This document shows, in pieces, positions 12,904 to 13,336 of a stretch of DNA of 13,336 bases. A program made the translations under genes and the position numbers. Each line of letters opens with the position of its first letter. Positions within the stretch are counted from its first letter, which is position 1. The notes beneath the pieces are model-generated. The model saw only the letters and a list, made by a program, of their open reading frames with translations, did not search any database and had not been told where the DNA came from. The stretch comes from Rhodoferax sp. UBA4127 (lineage in GTDB: Bacteria; Pseudomonadota; Gammaproteobacteria; Burkholderiales; Burkholderiaceae_C), in NCBI GenBank assembly GCA_002381045.1, contig DFWT01000008.1, positions 16,840-30,175 on the forward strand, read 5' to 3'.

Positions 12904-13336
12904 TTAGCTGCTCCTTGAACCGTAGCTGCTTGGGCAGGTTTGATATGGGCTACAGGGACATTTTGTGTATTACCTTTGACCGACTGGCCCTGGCAGCTGG
13001 GTCGGCAGAAGAAGTCGGCATTCGACAAATCAGCGACAGTGCCGATGTCTTTGTCACCCCGGCCGGACAGGTTCACCAGAATCGACTGGTCTGTTCTCAT
13101 GGTTTTGGCCAGCTTCATGGCGTAAGCCACGGCGTGGCTGGATTCCAGCGCCGGGATGATGCCTTCCGTGCGGCACAGGTAGTGAAACGCTTCCAGCGCC
13201 TCTTTGTCGGTGATGCCGACGTATTGGGCGCGGCCAATGTCGTTGAGGAAGGCGTGCTCAGGCCCGACACCAGGGTAGTCCAACCCGGCGCTGATGCTGT
13301 GCGTCTCGGTGACTTGGCCGTTGTCGTCTTGCAGCA
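12900..13336 (-). CDS. trpB: Tryptophan synthase beta subunit, C-terminal part
   Basis: TrpB is the PLP enzyme that condenses indole with serine. The window holds its last 145 codons; the frame enters with LQDDNGQVTETHSISAGL and continues YPGVGPEHAFLND. LSGRGDKDIGTVADL is the conserved C-terminal signature (serine/glycine-rich loop). E. coli TrpB ends about 13 residues after DKDI; this one continues for 47, finishing QNVPVAHIKPAQAATVQGAAK. The last part of this tail is encoded by S copy E. The TGA at 12902-12900 overlaps the trpA ATG. An apparent start at 13283 is an internal TTG and not the gene start; the true 5' end lies beyond the window. Confidence 0.95.
   Translation of the reverse strand, partial: LQDDNGQVTETHSISAGLDYPGVGPEHAFLNDIGRAQYVGITDKEALEAFHYLCRTEGIIPALESSHAVAYAMKLAKTMRTDQSILVNLSGRGDKDIGTVADLSNADFFCRPSCQGQSVKGNTQNVPVAHIKPAQAATVQGAAK
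12911..12956 (-). repeat. Short element S, copy E, at the trpB 3' end
   Basis: On the minus strand this degenerate copy runs CCTGTAGCCC (12956-12947), 19 nt, AGCTAC (12927-12922), 8 nt, GAG (12913-12911). The first part matches copy A at 24 of 35 positions with identical spacing. It encodes the end of the TrpB tail (PVAHIKPAQAATVQG), and its last bases form part of the trpA Shine-Dalgarno AAGGAG. The assignment rests on spacing as well as identity. Confidence 0.55.

Overview
This window looks like the chromosome of a betaproteobacterium, probably Burkholderiales of the Comamonadaceae/Rhodoferax type. The evidence is moderately high GC, the gene order era-recO-pdxJ-acpS-nagZ and trpB-trpA-accD, the style of the encoded proteins, and short AT-rich 'TAGCCC...AGCTAT' intergenic repeats of a kind I recall from that family. 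No tRNA, rRNA, CRISPR array, insertion sequence or prophage was seen. The genes are mostly housekeeping, so the unusual content lies in the non-coding and repeat layer.

Layout. Bases 1-3405 (+) hold the end of era (ribosome assembly GTPase), recO (recombinational repair), pdxJ (vitamin B6), acpS (acyl carrier protein activation) and nagZ (peptidoglycan recycling). Bases 3522-5644 (-) hold a 75-residue protein of unknown function and a 7TM receptor ending in a cysteine-rich GAF domain. Bases 5797-6390 (+) hold a YciH/SUI1-like protein and a DUF3820 protein. Bases 6442-7278 (-) hold a DMT-family transporter. Bases 7478-8254 (+) hold a lipoprotein resembling the rhombotarget family. Bases 8267-10418 (-) hold a YgjP-like zinc metallopeptidase and lysS. 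Bases 10524-11090 (+) hold a YggT-family membrane protein. Bases 11103-13336 (-) hold accD, trpA and the 3' end of trpB, with trpB and trpA overlapping by 4 nt.

Two repeat families stand out. Family S is a compact element of about 46 nt with the plan CCTCTAGCCC, 19 nt, AGCTAY, 8 nt, TAG. I find five copies with exactly conserved spacing. Only one lies free of coding sequence. The others supply the stop codon of acpS, the start codon and ribosome-binding region of ygjP, the last residues of TrpB together with the trpA Shine-Dalgarno, and an in-frame insertion of about 14 residues inside TrpA. Family L is a 101-nt element of 25 nt arm, 51 nt loop and 25 nt arm, found directly after the stop codons of recO and nagZ. 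The loops are similar, while the arms differ by at least five compensatory double changes, which is a clear sign that a long hairpin is being preserved.

Other structures include a competing hairpin before pdxJ, helically phased TTCAG/CTGAA half-sites in the divergent region at 5645-5796, and two adjoining hairpins in the leader of the lipoprotein gene.
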